64,000 nucleotides of DNA, from the NCBI GenBank assembly GCA_965217825.1, contig OZ244571.1, forward strand, positions 496,001 through 560,000, read 5' to 3'. Position numbers and translations under genes: made by a program. This DNA is from VXNE01 sp965217825 (GTDB taxonomy: Bacteria > Pseudomonadota > Gammaproteobacteria > Pseudomonadales > Azotimanducaceae). Each line of letters begins with the position of its first letter. The stretch's first letter is position 1. A model generated the notes under the pieces. That model made no database searches. It saw nothing but the letters and a program-made list of their open reading frames with translations, and had not been told where the DNA came from. Positions 62,290 through 64,000 of this stretch are shown piece after piece.

Positions 62290-63795
62290 CTAGTCTTGCT
62301 CCCGTAACGTCTTGAACAGTGATACCACCATCGCCACGCCGATGGCCAGCAGCGGCAATGAAACCACCAATACCGCCGACTGAACGGCCCGCAAGCCGCC
62401 GCCTACGAACAGTAGCGTGACCGGCAGGACCGCCAGCGAGAACGCCCAGAATACGCGATGCCACCGATGCGGATTCACGCCCGCCGCCAAGTGGCGCGTG
62501 GCGGCGGCCGAGATGGCGTACGACCCCGAATCATAGGTCGTGGCCACAAATATGAATGTGATCACGATGAAGGCGATCAGCGGCAAAGGCTGCAACGGCA
62601 ACGCTTCGATAACGAGAGCAATCGCCGTATCCGCGCTGCCGGCGGCCACGAATTCGCGCACCGGAACGAGCCCTTCCATGTCCATCCACATCGCCGTATT
62701 GCCGACGCATATGTAGAAGATCGCGCACCCCAGGGTGCCGAAGCCGACCATGCCGAGGATCAGTTGCCTCAGGGTCCGCCCGCGTGAGATGCGTGTGACG
62801 AAGACACCCATGTAAGGGCCATAGGCAAGCCACCACGCCCAATAAAACACGCTCCAGTCTTCCACGAAGCCCGTTTCAAGGATGGGGTCGGTCCATGTAT
62901 TGAGACGAACAAAATCCTGGATCAGCAAACCCAGGCTGTTGGTGCCGAGCTTGAGCACGAAGTAAGTGGGTCCGGCCAATAGCACGAACAGCACGAATAA
63001 GCCCGCCCCGGCTGCGTTGATGTTGCTCAGGCGCTTGATGCCCCGCTCCAGCCCAAGATACACGCTGAGAGCGAAGAGGCTGACCGCGACAAATACCACC
63101 ACCACATTGAGAGCGAGTGACCCGGGGATCCCAAACAGCGCGCTGATGCAAGCGGAGATCATCGGCGTGGCGAGCCCAAGCGATGTCCCTGTGCCTCCCA
63201 CCAGGGCAATGACGAAAACAAAATCGACAACGCGCCCCAACGGCTTGTTGACCACATCGTCGCCACAAACGCCAACCAGGGAAGTCGACAGACGCAAGTA
63301 CGGGATCTTGCGTTGGTAGTAGGGATAGGCGATCGCGACGGTCGGCAGGCAATAGACGCACCAGGCAGATAGCCCCCAATGAAAGATGCCGTAAGTCGCC
63401 GCCCATTCGCGCGCCTCCGGAGATTCTCCGTCGAGGCCGAACGGCGGCGTATCCAGGTAGTAGGCCCATTCGATGACCGACCAGTACATCAGGCCCGCGC
63501 CTATACCCGCGCAGAACAGCATCGACATCCACGAGAAGTTGGAATACTCCCTCCTGGCGTTCTCGCCGCCAAGACGGCGACGGCCATACTTGCCGAACGC
63601 GATGACCACGAGTACGACGAATGCCCCTAGGGTCATCCATTGATAGAAGAGGCCCATGTGGCCAGCGATCCAGTCGTATACGGCCGCAACCAGTGTCGAA
63701 GACTGTTCGGGAACCAGGGCCATCGCCCCGCACACGCCGCCGATCAGGATCGCGCTGGCACCGAACAGTGGCCAATCGATCGCCGGTCTTGTCAT
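62290..63795 (-). CDS. BCCT-family betaine/carnitine/choline transporter
   Basis: 501 residues from the ATG at 63795. Twelve hydrophobic segments. FCAGIGAGLMYWSVIEWAYY and VFYWAWWLAYGPYMGVFVTR are the glycine-rich and Trp-box signatures of the family, and TTYDSGSYAISAAATRH is the late conserved motif. It imports a quaternary ammonium or sulfonium compound with sodium or protons. Its start overlaps the end of a phytanoyl-CoA dioxygenase-family gene, which may act on the imported substrate. Confidence 0.92.
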   Translation of the reverse strand: MTRPAIDWPLFGASAILIGGVCGAMALVPEQSSTLVAAVYDWIAGHMGLFYQWMTLGAFVVLVVIAFGKYGRRRLGGENARREYSNFSWMSMLFCAGIGAGLMYWSVIEWAYYLDTPPFGLDGESPEAREWAATYGIFHWGLSAWCVYCLPTVAIAYPYYQRKIPYLRLSTSLVGVCGDDVVNKPLGRVVDFVFVIALVGGTGTSLGLATPMISACISALFGIPGSLALNVVVVFVAVSLFALSVYLGLERGIKRLSNINAAGAGLFVLFVLLAGPTYFVLKLGTNSLGLLIQDFVRLNTWTDPILETGFVEDWSVFYWAWWLAYGPYMGVFVTRISRGRTLRQLILGMVGFGTLGCAIFYICVGNTAMWMDMEGLVPVREFVAAGSADTAIALVIEALPLQPLPLIAFIVITFIFVATTYDSGSYAISAAATRHLAAGVNPHRWHRVFWAFSLAVLPVTLLFVGGGLRAVQSAVLVVSLPLLAIGVAMVVSLFKTLREQD

Positions 63796-64000
63796 GCTTT
63801 GGTTCCTGCCGCGGTATCCTCGGGGAAGAGGGTCCGAAAAAACCAGTGGGCGCCCGCGGGCTCCTCCAGAAGCTGTCGCTGCCTCTTGGTCAACGGCACG
63901 TTCTCTGGCGCCGTGACCCGCGTGGGCGACCAGGAGAGCTGCGACGCGCAGTACTTGTACAGCAGCGTGTAGCGGTGATGATCGGCAGTCCATGTCGATG
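63792..64000 (-). CDS. Phytanoyl-CoA dioxygenase family protein, C-terminal part
   Basis: The minus-strand frame that is open to the window edge reads DHHRYTLLYKYCASQLSWSP, PLTKRQRQLLEEPAGAHWFF and RTLFPEDTAAGTKA, then stop. RxxLLYKYCxxxLSWS is the typical late segment of PhyH-type Fe(II)/2-oxoglutarate dioxygenases. The start is outside the window. The stop overlaps the BCCT start (ATGA), so transporter and oxygenase are co-expressed. Confidence 0.7.
   Translation of the reverse strand, partial: STWTADHHRYTLLYKYCASQLSWSPTRVTAPENVPLTKRQRQLLEEPAGAHWFFRTLFPEDTAAGTKA

Noticed and set aside
63796..63993. N-terminal extension of the BCCT gene
   Set aside because: The added 66 residues lack membrane-protein character, and the same DNA encodes a convincing dioxygenase end in another frame.

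Overview
The window looks like chromosome of a GC-rich gammaproteobacterium. Gene order supports this. yqiB-cpdA-parE-parC, psd-sseA / orn / queG / nnr-tsaE-amidase-mutL-miaA-hfq-hflX-hflK-hflC-purA and rnr-rlmB-rpsF-rpsR-rplI-dnaB-radA are arrangements well known from Pseudomonas-like and related gammaproteobacteria. efp-epmA points the same way. I cannot name genus or species. The lineage is probably uncultured, because several genes carry inserted repeats and the accessory region is rich in LLM-class flavoproteins and CaiB-type CoA-transferases.

Layout. 1-4.1 kb: the end of waaA, an LLM-class oxidoreductase that appears inserted at the waaA 3' end (a second, diverged waaA terminus lies beyond it), tolC and a DUF1249 gene. 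4.1-10.2 kb: cpdA, both topoisomerase IV subunits and a membrane sensor-like protein. 10.2-14.5 kb: a flavin monooxygenase, then an unusual pair: a GPP34-domain protein fused to a histidine-rich (cytochrome b-like) membrane domain, followed by an 11-haem cytochrome c whose end is fused out of frame to the tail of a DUF3365-type haem protein. 14.5-18.9 kb: efp, epmA, a Uma2-family gene, a short AT-rich inverted-repeat element, psd and a sulfurtransferase. 19-40.7 kb: housekeeping core (RNA decay, tRNA modification, mismatch repair, HflKC, purine and folate synthesis, ribosomal proteins, replicative helicase, RadA), with one tRNA-Leu(CAG). 40.8-57.4 kb: accessory metabolism (flavoproteins, CoA-transferases, LLM, GST, SDR, AKR, acyl-CoA dehydrogenase-fold enzyme, avidin-like protein, radical SAM enzyme). 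57.4-62.2 kb: an insertion sequence and a type II restriction-modification locus with two uncharacterised co-directional genes. 62.3-64 kb: a BCCT transporter and the end of a phytanoyl-CoA dioxygenase-family gene.

Main points of interest. (1) At 52292-53338 an AhpD/carboxymuconolactone decarboxylase-like reading frame is interrupted by one TGA exactly where the second cysteine of a CxxC redox motif is expected (C-F-Y-TGA-T-T-S-H). A stem-loop with a G-containing loop starts 16 nt after it, so I read this as a selenoprotein. (2) The GPP34/cytochrome b-like fusion plus undecahaem cytochrome c looks like an undescribed membrane electron-transfer module. (3) A dispersed palindromic repeat family has four copies; one is a 156-bp in-frame insertion inside RNase R and another lies inside the Uma2-family reading frame. 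(4) The restriction-modification methyltransferase has a perfect palindrome lodged between a TTGACA -35 and a -10 box, with a predicted leaderless start. (5) An FAD protein gene appears to start with ATC.

All calls were made by reading; no database search was run. GC content and identities are estimates by eye unless a count is given.
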